Shown here in pieces: positions 22,477 through 29,046 of a DNA stretch of 29,235 nucleotides. A program made the position numbers and the translations under genes. The first letter of the stretch is position 1, and every line of letters starts with the position of its first letter. The notes beneath the pieces are model-generated. The model saw only the letters and a list, made by a program, of their open reading frames with translations, searched no databases and was not told where the DNA came from. The DNA lies in the NCBI GenBank assembly GCA_049292975.1, contig JBATRZ010000009.1, positions 1 to 29,235 of the forward strand. Direction: 5' to 3'. The DNA comes from JBGSWE01 sp049292975. Lineage in GTDB: Bacteria; Patescibacteriota; Saccharimonadia; Saccharimonadales; JACDBH01.

Positions 22477-22507
22477 CCCCATCTGTAAAGGGTCGGACCC
22501 TTGGAAA
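22477..22507. repeat. Palindromic repeat unit, copy 2
   Basis: Same unit as 22404-22441 without the extra TGTAAAG: CCCCATCTGTAAAG, the palindrome at 22488-22502, then TTGGAAA. Confidence 0.85.
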
Positions 22508-22547
22508 CTTGGAAAAATATAAACTACGCGCTGGTTGGGCGTGCTGT

Positions 22548-24512
22548 TTATAATTTGGATTTTACGTCGGAGATGATATCTCGCAGTTCGGCCGCTTTTT
22601 CGAACTGCAGGTTGGCGGCGGCCAGATCCATCTGGGCCGTCAAGTCTTTGATAAGATGACTGTACTCTTCCTTTGGAATCTTTTTAAGATCGAGCTTGGC
22701 CTTTTTGGCTTCTTCGCCTAAGTCTACGCTCATGCTTTTGTCTACCGCCTTTTGGATACCGGCCGGGGTAATGCCGTGCTGCTTGTTGTATGCTGCCTGG
22801 ATGGTGCGGCGGCGGTTGGTTTCGTCTATAGTGCGCTGCATACTGCCGGTGACATTATCGGCATACATAATCACCCGGCCCTCAACATGGCGGGCGGCCC
22901 GGCCGACGGTTTGGATTAATGCCTGTTCGCTCCGCAAGAAACCTTCTTTGTCGGCGTCCAAAATCGCTACCAGTGACACCTCCGGCAAGTCCAGCCCCTC
23001 ACGCAGCAGGTTGATGCCAACCACTACATCGTAGATACCCAGACGCAGATCACGCAGGATATCGGTGCGCTCTAACGTTTCGACATCACTGTGCAGATAA
23101 GTAACCTTGATGTTGATTTCTTTTAAATACTCTGTCAAATCCTCGCTCATGCGCTTGGTCAAGGTTGTTACCAGCACGCGCTGTTTCTTGGCTACGGTGT
23201 CGCGGATTTCTGAGATGAGGTCGTCTATCTGGCCCTCAATCGGCCGTATATTTATAGGCGGGTCAAGCAGGCCGGTCGGCCGTATAACCTGCTGGGCGGG
23301 CTCAGGGCTGCGTTCCAGCTCGTACTGCGCAGGTGTGGCGCTAACATAGACCACCTGGTTAATGTGGCGCTCGAATTCGGCGAAGTTAAGCGGCCGGTTG
23401 TCGAGGGCCGAGGGCAAACGGAAGCCGTGCTCTACCAGCACTTCTTTGCGCGCTCTATCGCCGTTGTACATGCCGCGCACCTGGGGGATGGTCATGTGCG
23501 ATTCGTCGATGAACATCAGGAAATCATCGGGGTAATAATCCAGCAGTGTGGCCGGCTGTTCGCCCGGCTCGCGGTTGGTCAGATAACGCGAATAGTTCTC
23601 GATGCCCTTCACAAACCCCGTCTCTTCCAGCATCTCCAGGTCGAACTTGGTGCGTTGGTTGAGCCGCTGGGCCTCAAGCAGTTTGTTCTGCTTATTAAAC
23701 AAGGCGGTCTGTTGCTCCAACTCCTGCTGTATCTTACCCAGGGCAACCTTGAGCTTATCGTACGGTGTAACATAGTGCGAACCCGGGAAAATCCTTAGCT
23801 CATCGCGCTTGCCGATAATCTCACCGGTCAGCGGATCTACATTAGTAATACGCTCTACCTCGTCGCCAAAGAATTCCACGCGGTAGGCAGTCTCTTCACC
23901 GGCCGGAAAAACATCTACCACGTCGCCGCGCACGCGGAAGGTAGAGCGGTGAAAATCAATGTCGTTGCGCTGGTATTGGATATCGGTCAGCTGGCGCAGG
24001 AACTTATCGCGCACCTTGCGTTCACCAATTTTTACATCAATGCTCAAGCCGGCATAATCCTCTACCGAGCCAATACCATAGATACAGCTAACCGATGCAA
24101 CAATAATGACATCGCGGCGGGTCAGCAGCGCGTCTGTGGCGGCGTGGCGCAGGCGGTCGATCTCTTCGTTTATCTGAGAATCTTTTTCTATGTAGGTATC
24201 GCTGCGGGCAATGTAAGCCTCGGGTTGGTAGTAATCAAAATAGCTGACAAAATAATGGACGGCATTGTCCGGAAAAAACGTCTTAAATTCGGCATACAGC
24301 TGCGCCGCCAGAGTTTTGTTGTGGCTGAGCACCAGCGTCGGGCGCTGCACGTTTTGGATGACATTGGCCATGGTAAAGGTCTTGCCCGAGCCAGTCACGC
24401 CCAGTAAGGTCTGCTCCCTTTGCCCATCATTTAGTAACCCTGTAATTCGCTCAATAGCCGCCGGCTGGTCGCCCTGCGGGCTGTACTTACTCTTTAGCTC
24501 AAACTTGGTCAT
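22548..24512 (-). CDS. uvrB: Excinuclease ABC subunit B
   Basis: Damage-verifying helicase-like subunit of UvrABC nucleotide excision repair; cytosolic, works with UvrA and UvrC. 654 residues. Motifs: SPQGDQPAAIERI, Walker A GVTGSGKT (Lys44), the beta-hairpin YFDYYQPEAYIARSDTYIEK, helicase motif II FIDESH, then VSATPAQYE, LREGLDLPEVSLVAILDADK and RAARHVEGRVIMYAD. The C-terminal UVR domain (FEKAAELRD) binds UvrC. ATG 24512 follows an extended -10 (TGC-TACAAT) by only 6 nt with no Shine-Dalgarno, so a leaderless mRNA is predicted. It is followed by the terminator at 22257-22286. uvrA and uvrC are not in the window. Confidence 0.98.
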   Translation of the reverse strand: MTKFELKSKYSPQGDQPAAIERITGLLNDGQREQTLLGVTGSGKTFTMANVIQNVQRPTLVLSHNKTLAAQLYAEFKTFFPDNAVHYFVSYFDYYQPEAYIARSDTYIEKDSQINEEIDRLRHAATDALLTRRDVIIVASVSCIYGIGSVEDYAGLSIDVKIGERKVRDKFLRQLTDIQYQRNDIDFHRSTFRVRGDVVDVFPAGEETAYRVEFFGDEVERITNVDPLTGEIIGKRDELRIFPGSHYVTPYDKLKVALGKIQQELEQQTALFNKQNKLLEAQRLNQRTKFDLEMLEETGFVKGIENYSRYLTNREPGEQPATLLDYYPDDFLMFIDESHMTIPQVRGMYNGDRARKEVLVEHGFRLPSALDNRPLNFAEFERHINQVVYVSATPAQYELERSPEPAQQVIRPTGLLDPPINIRPIEGQIDDLISEIRDTVAKKQRVLVTTLTKRMSEDLTEYLKEINIKVTYLHSDVETLERTDILRDLRLGIYDVVVGINLLREGLDLPEVSLVAILDADKEGFLRSEQALIQTVGRAARHVEGRVIMYADNVTGSMQRTIDETNRRRTIQAAYNKQHGITPAGIQKAVDKSMSVDLGEEAKKAKLDLKKIPKEEYSHLIKDLTAQMDLAAANLQFEKAAELRDIISDVKSKL

Positions 24513-24518
24513 CTAAGT

Positions 24519-24524
24519 ATTGTA
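24519..24524 (-). promoter_or_regulatory. uvrB -10 box (leaderless)
   Basis: TACAAT on the minus strand, preceded by TGC (extended -10), 6 nt before the uvrB ATG in the 28-bp gap after the small membrane-protein gene. Confidence 0.6.
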
Positions 24525-24540
24525 GCAACAATTTAACGGA

Positions 24541-24837
24541 CTATCTTGGCTTAGTGAAGGTGCGGCCATTGGCCGAGCACCGCTCGGGATAACTTTCCAT
24601 GACCGGCTTGCCGGCATTAACACATTCCTGGAAGCTGTTTATGGATTCCTCTTTCCGGTTGGTCTTGGCATTGACCCGCCAGGCATACAACCCCGCTGCT
24701 GCCAGCAGCAGCACGATGATTATGATGAAGACTATCTCCCGCTTGCTGAACCGAAACTTATCGCTTGGCTTTAGCGCCGGTGTAACAGGCTCAAACACCG
24801 GTGATTGTTGCGGTTCGGGCTGTTTGTCTGGCTCCAT
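24541..24837 (-). CDS. Small single-pass membrane protein with a two-cysteine motif
   Basis: 98 residues from ATG 24837, chosen because GGAGAG lies 4-5 nt upstream; a longer frame to 24882 begins before this Shine-Dalgarno. The N-terminal third is Pro/Glu/Gln-rich and disordered. RFSKREIVF leads into one transmembrane helix (about 35-52: IIIIVLLLAAAGLYAW). The C-terminal part, after NAKTNRKEE, carries ECVNAGKPVMESYPERCSAN and GRTF. Its two cysteines could form a disulfide outside the cell. This ECxxxG...ESYPxxC pattern looks like a small conserved module, but I cannot assign a function. A weak -10 (TACACT) lies upstream. Confidence 0.75.
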   Translation of the reverse strand: MEPDKQPEPQQSPVFEPVTPALKPSDKFRFSKREIVFIIIIVLLLAAAGLYAWRVNAKTNRKEESINSFQECVNAGKPVMESYPERCSANGRTFTKPR

Positions 24838-24881
24838 TATTCTCTCCGGTTTAGTAATCTTTAGTGTACCATTGGGCCGCA

Positions 24882-25002
24882 AGCACCCCTATGCTTAAGT
24901 GCAGCCTGGGATGAAAAGCGAGGAACGTAAGCGAGCTGTATTTTTCATTCATTGGGCGCGTACCGGAGCTACTGCCCAGACTGCACCAAGCTGCGGGGTG
25001 CT
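24882..25002. repeat. 121-bp imperfect foldback, overlapping the stop of the 412-residue gene
   Basis: Pairing from the outside in: AGCACCCC (24882-24889) with GGGGTGCT (24995-25002), GCTT (24893-24896) with AAGC (24988-24991), GTGCAG (24899-24904) with CTGCAC (24981-24986), CTGGG (24906-24910) with CCCAG (24975-24979), and ATGAAAA (24911-24917) with TTTTCAT (24942-24948). It occupies the gap between two minus-strand genes and includes part of the upstream stop codon. Confidence 0.8.
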
Positions 25003-26239
25003 AAAGTTTAAGTTTCTCGGGCTTGATCATGTTGTTATCCAGCTGGCGCAGTATCTGCTCTTCCAGCACCTTGTGCCCCATATAACGCATGAAAAGTTCG
25101 TTCCATAAACTCTCGCGCAGGTGGAAAATGATGCGGTGTTGGTAGGGCGCGCCCGTGCAGTACGACATGCTGACATCCATCAGGTTCAGGCTAACGGGCT
25201 GGCTGCCGGCCATGATGCCAACATAGTCCAGATCCTTCCAAAATCCCAGCTCTGGATCGATGTGATAAAGCTGCTCTTCGGCGCGGCGCCAGTGCAGATC
25301 CTCCGGTTGAACGTGAGGCTCGAATATCTCGGGGTGATTTTCGTTGCCGAGCTTGCCGTAGTAGCGCTGGATGACACGCCAGTGGACATGGTTGCCCGCC
25401 ATCACAGCGGCACTGCGAATATCGGCATTGAGCGTTTCGGCAACCACGCGGCCGAAGTTATGTTTGACTTGGCTTAGCTTGAAAAACGCGCTATACAGCC
25501 TTATCTCGTTAAGATAGTGCAACAGCAGCGGCATAGCCGTGATAGCGATACCGTGCAGTTTTTCTAGCTTGGTTGGCAACATCAGGATAACGCCAAGTTC
25601 TTTGAGGTGGGTGATATTGTGGCGCTTTTTTTTCACGAATTCCTCGGCAATATCACCCCAGCGGTTTTTATCCATGATGATTATCTCAATCCCGCGCGAT
25701 TCGAAGTCGGATGGATGCAGGTTTTTGTAGCCGGCATTAAATTTCTTGAGCCAGCCTGGTGACTCTGCAAAGCGCAGGGCCCCGTAAATTTCATACAAAT
25801 TTTCGCGTTTGGTCATGGATTCGACCGAGGTGTAGCCCAGGTGTTTCATGACGGCTTTGGGCGGGCTAGCGTGCAGCATGCGCTTGGCAACGCTCTTCTT
25901 CAGCACCCATGCGTCTTTGGGCAGCTTTGCCTTATCCACGGCTTTCTTGATTAACGGCATCAGCTCCTGGGCATCATCGGGCTTAGTGCCGCCGATGTGG
26001 CGGACCAGGTGCAGATCATGAATTCTGATTTTATTTAGCAAGGCAAAGTACAATTCTTCGCCGGTCGTGTCCTTGGGGTCAAGGCCCAGCGCCTTAGCGG
26101 TGGCCTGCGTCTTCTGGATGATTTCGGCGATAAGCCGCGCGTCCATACCCGGCCGCCCGGTGGCCTCCTCGAGCTGCTTGATGCTCATACTGAACAATGG
26201 CTCTTCGGCCGCCAAAATCTGTGATAGTAAGTTACCCAC
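25001..26239 (-). CDS. Hypothetical protein, 412 residues
   Basis: I do not recognise the family. There is no signal peptide and no clear membrane span; the composition is that of a soluble, mostly helical protein. Notable stretches are an N-terminal helical region (SIKQLEEATGRPGMDARLIA), IRIHDLHLVRHIGG, a basic cluster VKKKRHNITHLKEL, NHVHWRVIQRYYGKLG, and an aromatic C-terminal part (YCTGAPYQHRIIFHLRESLW). Many His and Asp/Glu residues would allow metal binding, but no known motif fits. GTG 26239 is supported by GGGAG 6-7 nt upstream. It is divergent from the LOG-family gene across a 110-bp gap holding a 12-bp palindrome. Its stop codon lies in a large foldback. Confidence 0.8.
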   Translation of the reverse strand: MGNLLSQILAAEEPLFSMSIKQLEEATGRPGMDARLIAEIIQKTQATAKALGLDPKDTTGEELYFALLNKIRIHDLHLVRHIGGTKPDDAQELMPLIKKAVDKAKLPKDAWVLKKSVAKRMLHASPPKAVMKHLGYTSVESMTKRENLYEIYGALRFAESPGWLKKFNAGYKNLHPSDFESRGIEIIIMDKNRWGDIAEEFVKKKRHNITHLKELGVILMLPTKLEKLHGIAITAMPLLLHYLNEIRLYSAFFKLSQVKHNFGRVVAETLNADIRSAAVMAGNHVHWRVIQRYYGKLGNENHPEIFEPHVQPEDLHWRRAEEQLYHIDPELGFWKDLDYVGIMAGSQPVSLNLMDVSMSYCTGAPYQHRIIFHLRESLWNELFMRYMGHKVLEEQILRQLDNNMIKPEKLKL

Positions 26240-26271
26240 CCGGCTTCTCCCTTAATTCCCTTTAAGCTTAT

Positions 26272-26283
26272 CAGATTAATCTG
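26272..26283. promoter_or_regulatory. 12-bp palindrome in a divergent promoter region
   Basis: CAGATTAATCTG is a perfect palindrome between the divergent starts at 26239 and 26350; a possible operator. Confidence 0.3.
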
Positions 26284-26333
26284 GCTAGTTTCGTTGTGTA
26301 ATTAGCTACATATAAGGTCTGCCTGCCTAGTGT

Positions 26334-26339
26334 TATAAT
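26334..26339 (+). promoter_or_regulatory. -10 box of the LOG-family gene (leaderless)
   Basis: Perfect TATAAT with an extended TGT in front, 10 nt before the ATG at 26350. No Shine-Dalgarno sequence and no clear -35. Confidence 0.65.
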
Positions 26340-26349
26340 CATAAGCAAG

Positions 26350-27057
26350 ATGTCAGACCATAGAGTCGCCATAACACCGCACCGCGATGCTATCATCAAG
26401 CTGATAGACAGGGAAACCGAGCAGCGGGTAGACAGGATAGAAAAAGAATTCACGGCTGGGTTTGATATGGTCAATAAATACAACCACACCGTGACCGTGT
26501 TCGGCTCGGCCCGGGTGCTAGAGGACAACCCGTATTACACAAAAGCCCGGGAAATCGGCGGCATACTGGCCAGCGAGGGCTTTACTATTATTACGGGCGG
26601 CGGGGGCGGTATCATGGAAGCGGCTAACCGCGGCGCTTACGAAGCGGGCGGCCACTCTGTCGGTTTTAACATCAAGCTGCCGGCCGAGCAGCAGCTCAAT
26701 CCTTACCTGACCGAATCCATGCCCTTCCGCTACTTTTTTGCCCGCAAAGTCATGCTGGCATACGCGGCTAGCGCCCTTGTTTGTTTTCCGGGGGGTTTTG
26801 GCACTTTGGATGAGATGTTCGAGGTCATCACCCTTATCCAGACCGGCAAGATGCCCAAGGTTCCGGTAGTGCTGGTAGGCGTGGATTTTTGGACGCCGCT
26901 TGATAACTTTGTGAAGAATAGCATGCTTGAGGGCCTTGCCCTGATCAGTCACGGCGACGAACAGCTGTACCGGATTACTGATAACCCCCAGGAAGTCCGG
27001 CGTATGGTAGAGGAATACCGCGAGACTACATCTGTCTTTAACATGCCCGCCGCTTAA
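26350..27057 (+). CDS. LOG-family (TIGR00730-type) nucleotide hydrolase
   Basis: Related to the cytokinin-activating LOG enzymes, which release a base from a nucleoside 5'-monophosphate. In bacteria such enzymes probably act in nucleotide turnover. 235 residues. The Rossmann-like core has VTVFGSARV, ITGGGGGIMEAANRGAYEAG and the signature PGGFGTLDEMFEV, whose acidic residues are catalytic. An N-terminal helical extension of about 45 residues precedes the core. 'Lysine decarboxylase' is an outdated label for this family. It is predicted to be a leaderless, single-gene transcript. Its stop overlaps the stop of the convergent PH/FMN-barrel gene inside the palindrome GCCGCTTAAGCGGC. Confidence 0.92.
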   Translation: MSDHRVAITPHRDAIIKLIDRETEQRVDRIEKEFTAGFDMVNKYNHTVTVFGSARVLEDNPYYTKAREIGGILASEGFTIITGGGGGIMEAANRGAYEAGGHSVGFNIKLPAEQQLNPYLTESMPFRYFFARKVMLAYAASALVCFPGGFGTLDEMFEVITLIQTGKMPKVPVVLVGVDFWTPLDNFVKNSMLEGLALISHGDEQLYRITDNPQEVRRMVEEYRETTSVFNMPAA

Positions 27058-27923
27058 GCGGCATAGTCGTGATACGACACCGTCATGGGGCGTATCCTGA
27101 TAACTACATAGGTACCGGCATCCAGTTTGGTTACCGGCGGCATTAGTTTTTTGAATAAGTAAGACCGGGGCCGGACAATATGGCCAAATACCATATCGCG
27201 TATGCCCAGATCTGTCTCGACCTCGGCGAGGCCGCTTAACTGCAGCGTTTTGAGCGTGTCTGTCTGATGGACTGTCAGCGCCACCTGGCTATGCGCATAG
27301 ATGTTCCTGCCCTTGGAGGTATCAGACTTGGTAAGGATATAAACCTGCTCCGACCGGTCTACGATATAGTGCACGAACGCGCCGTGGACATTGCCGGTAC
27401 GATCTACCGTGGATATGACGCCGAGATCCTGGCTCCTTAAGAACTGGATTGCTGTTTCGTCAAAAGGTTCATCGAAATACGGTTCGCTTATCTCGGGCGT
27501 GTAAGTACCTGTTTTTTGGTCATACGTGCCCTTCTCAAGCCGTTTGCGCTCGATATAGGTCGTAAACAACCGCGCACATTTGCTATTAACGTAGCGTATA
27601 GCATAATCATTGATCCTGGTGTGCAGAATGACCGATGTAAACGGACCTGTGCTGGTCATTTTTATGCCAGAGATGACATCATATGTTAATTCGTCGGTAG
27701 TCATAAACAGGGCGCGGCGATCGACAAATACTACGCGGCGGTCCGTTGCGACCAGCATGGCGCTGACACCGCTGCCGATCTTGCCATAAATAACCCCGCG
27801 GATATGTTCGTCTTCATGCAAGATGCGCGGCAACTCCTTGGTTGCCATTTTGGTCAGTCCATAACGCGTCATGCCCGCCGCCAATAGCTCATCGTGGATC
27901 CTGCGCATGCGGTTGCTGTTCAT
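27054..27923 (-). CDS. Fusion of a bacterial PH-like domain and an FMN-binding split barrel
   Basis: 289 residues, two domains. Residues about 30-135 (EHIRGVIYGKIGSGVSAMLV, ATDRRVVFVDRR, ISGIKMTSTG) match the bacterial PH (YokE/bPH) pattern of beta strands ending in a helix (CARLFTTYIERKR). Residues about 160-285 resemble the pyridoxamine-5'-phosphate-oxidase-like split barrel: AIQFLRSQDLGVISTVDRTG, VHGAFVHYIVD, QVYILTKSDTSKGRN and VALTVHQTDTLKTLQLSG. That fold binds FMN, F420 or haem, so a redox function is likely but the substrate is unknown. ATG 27923 has a strong Shine-Dalgarno (TAGGAGG, 8 nt). A -10 TATACT lies at 27968-27963. No membrane segment. Confidence 0.85.
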   Translation of the reverse strand: MNSNRMRRIHDELLAAGMTRYGLTKMATKELPRILHEDEHIRGVIYGKIGSGVSAMLVATDRRVVFVDRRALFMTTDELTYDVISGIKMTSTGPFTSVILHTRINDYAIRYVNSKCARLFTTYIERKRLEKGTYDQKTGTYTPEISEPYFDEPFDETAIQFLRSQDLGVISTVDRTGNVHGAFVHYIVDRSEQVYILTKSDTSKGRNIYAHSQVALTVHQTDTLKTLQLSGLAEVETDLGIRDMVFGHIVRPRSYLFKKLMPPVTKLDAGTYVVIRIRPMTVSYHDYAA

Positions 27924-27962
27924 GGTACTGGCCTCCTACGGCAAAAGTATTGTCCTGCTACT

Positions 27963-27968
27963 AGTATA
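27963..27968 (-). promoter_or_regulatory. -10 box of the PH/FMN-barrel gene
   Basis: TATACT on the minus strand, about 40 nt before the ATG. This leaves a leader with a strong Shine-Dalgarno, unlike the leaderless genes nearby. No clear -35. Confidence 0.45.
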
Positions 27969-28001
27969 CTCCCTGTTAGCAAGGGATGATACAGCTAGGG
28001 G

Positions 28002-29006
28002 CTAGGCCGGTTTGGGTACGTACCAATCGGGAGCTTTTTGCAGCCACTCCTGCAGCTGTTCTTCGGTTTGCAGGCCTTCTTGGGCGCCGGCGTGCTGGAC
28101 GACATTCATAGAGTTTACCGGGCCCCACATCAGGGCTTCCTCTACGGTTCTGCCCTTCATGATAGCGGCGGTGAAGGTGCTGGCAAAGGCATCACCGGCA
28201 CCGGTGCGCTCGTAAGGCGGCGCGATGTCAGGATAGATCGGCATAAACCAGCGGCCGTGTTCTGAGCTGGCATGTGCGCCGTTAGGTCCATCGGTGATAC
28301 AGACAATTTTCGGACCAAGAGCATGCAACTTGTCGAATTGGTCGTGGATGTCATGGATGTCACCGCCGCCCACCAGCGTAGCTTCTTCTTTGTTGAGCAC
28401 CAGAATATCGGTGTGCTTGTAGAGTTTCTTCAAGCGCTCAGCGCCAAACTTCATCTGGAAGGTACCCGGCTGGAAGGCCAGCTTGGTTTCGGGGTTTTCC
28501 TCTAGCCAGTCCGCCATATCATCGTGGAATTCCAGACTGTTTTCGGCTATGGAACTGAAATATATCCACTTTGGCGCCTCCCGCTTGCGCAGGTTCGGCC
28601 AGGAGTATTCGTACTTCTCATGGTTGATAAGGATGGTGCGCTCCTCGCGGTACCATAACACGTAGTGGTAGTTGCTGATCTTGCCGGGGTTCACGGTTAC
28701 CCAGCGGGTGTCTACCTTGCTTTTATGCAGGGCAGCAATGATGCCGCGGCCGTATTTGTCCTCGCCAACATTAGTAACAAAGCCGCATCTAAGGCCCAGG
28801 CGGGTCAGCGACACGGCAGCATTAGCGGCGTTGCCCACGCCCTCGATGATAATGGCCTTCTCAAACGGCAGCTTGGTGCCGTATTGCATAGCCAGCCACT
28901 TGCCGTGCTCGTTGCTATAGGTATGCGCCTGGTCATCAAACAGCTTGATAAACGCGTCAGATACGACATCGCCTACACTCAGTACATCTACCGGTTCCGT
29001 GCTCAT
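28002..29006 (-). CDS. PfkB-family carbohydrate/nucleoside kinase
   Basis: Ribokinase-fold kinase that phosphorylates a sugar or nucleoside with ATP; the substrate cannot be named from sequence. 334 residues. LSVGDVVSDAFIKLF is at the start. The N-terminal PfkB signature GVGNAANAAVSLTRLG is followed by GFVTNVGEDKYGRGI, and the C-terminal signature ERTGAGDAFASTFTAAIM carries the catalytic Asp of GAGD. VLNKEEATLVGG and VCITDGPNGAH are also family-typical. The ATG at 29006 lacks a strong Shine-Dalgarno. A 15-bp palindrome lies 26 nt upstream, over a candidate -10 (CATAAT). It appears to be a single-gene unit. Confidence 0.93.
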   Translation of the reverse strand: MSTEPVDVLSVGDVVSDAFIKLFDDQAHTYSNEHGKWLAMQYGTKLPFEKAIIIEGVGNAANAAVSLTRLGLRCGFVTNVGEDKYGRGIIAALHKSKVDTRWVTVNPGKISNYHYVLWYREERTILINHEKYEYSWPNLRKREAPKWIYFSSIAENSLEFHDDMADWLEENPETKLAFQPGTFQMKFGAERLKKLYKHTDILVLNKEEATLVGGGDIHDIHDQFDKLHALGPKIVCITDGPNGAHASSEHGRWFMPIYPDIAPPYERTGAGDAFASTFTAAIMKGRTVEEALMWGPVNSMNVVQHAGAQEGLQTEEQLQEWLQKAPDWYVPKPA

Positions 29007-29031
29007 GCCGTTAGAACCCGCTCAACTTTCC

Positions 29032-29046
29032 ACGCATATTATGCGT
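29032..29046. promoter_or_regulatory. 15-bp palindrome upstream of the PfkB kinase gene
   Basis: ACGCATA-T-TATGCGT is perfectly palindromic and overlaps a possible -10 (CATAAT) on the minus strand. It is a candidate operator for the kinase gene. An inverted repeat, CCGTTAGAACC (29008-29018) with GGTTTCTAACGG (29097-29108), encloses it. The remaining bases to 29235 show no convincing gene. Confidence 0.4.

Larger units (their letters stand above)
22287..22547. other. Non-coding stretch rich in palindromes, downstream of uvrB
   Basis: The gene-free gap between the methyltransferase start and the uvrB stop is 383 bp. Besides the promoter and terminator, it holds a nested inverted repeat: ATGCTTA (22304-22310) with TAAGCAT (22340-22346), enclosing ACTAC-C-GTAGT (22326-22336). 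Beyond that lie two copies of a GGGTCGGACCC repeat and a related 17-bp palindrome. No plausible ORF is seen. The accumulation of repeats marks this as an edge of the accessory segment. Confidence 0.65.

Noticed and set aside
22404..22507. CRISPR array
   Set aside because: There are only two full repeat copies with a diverged palindrome between them, no regular spacers and no cas genes.
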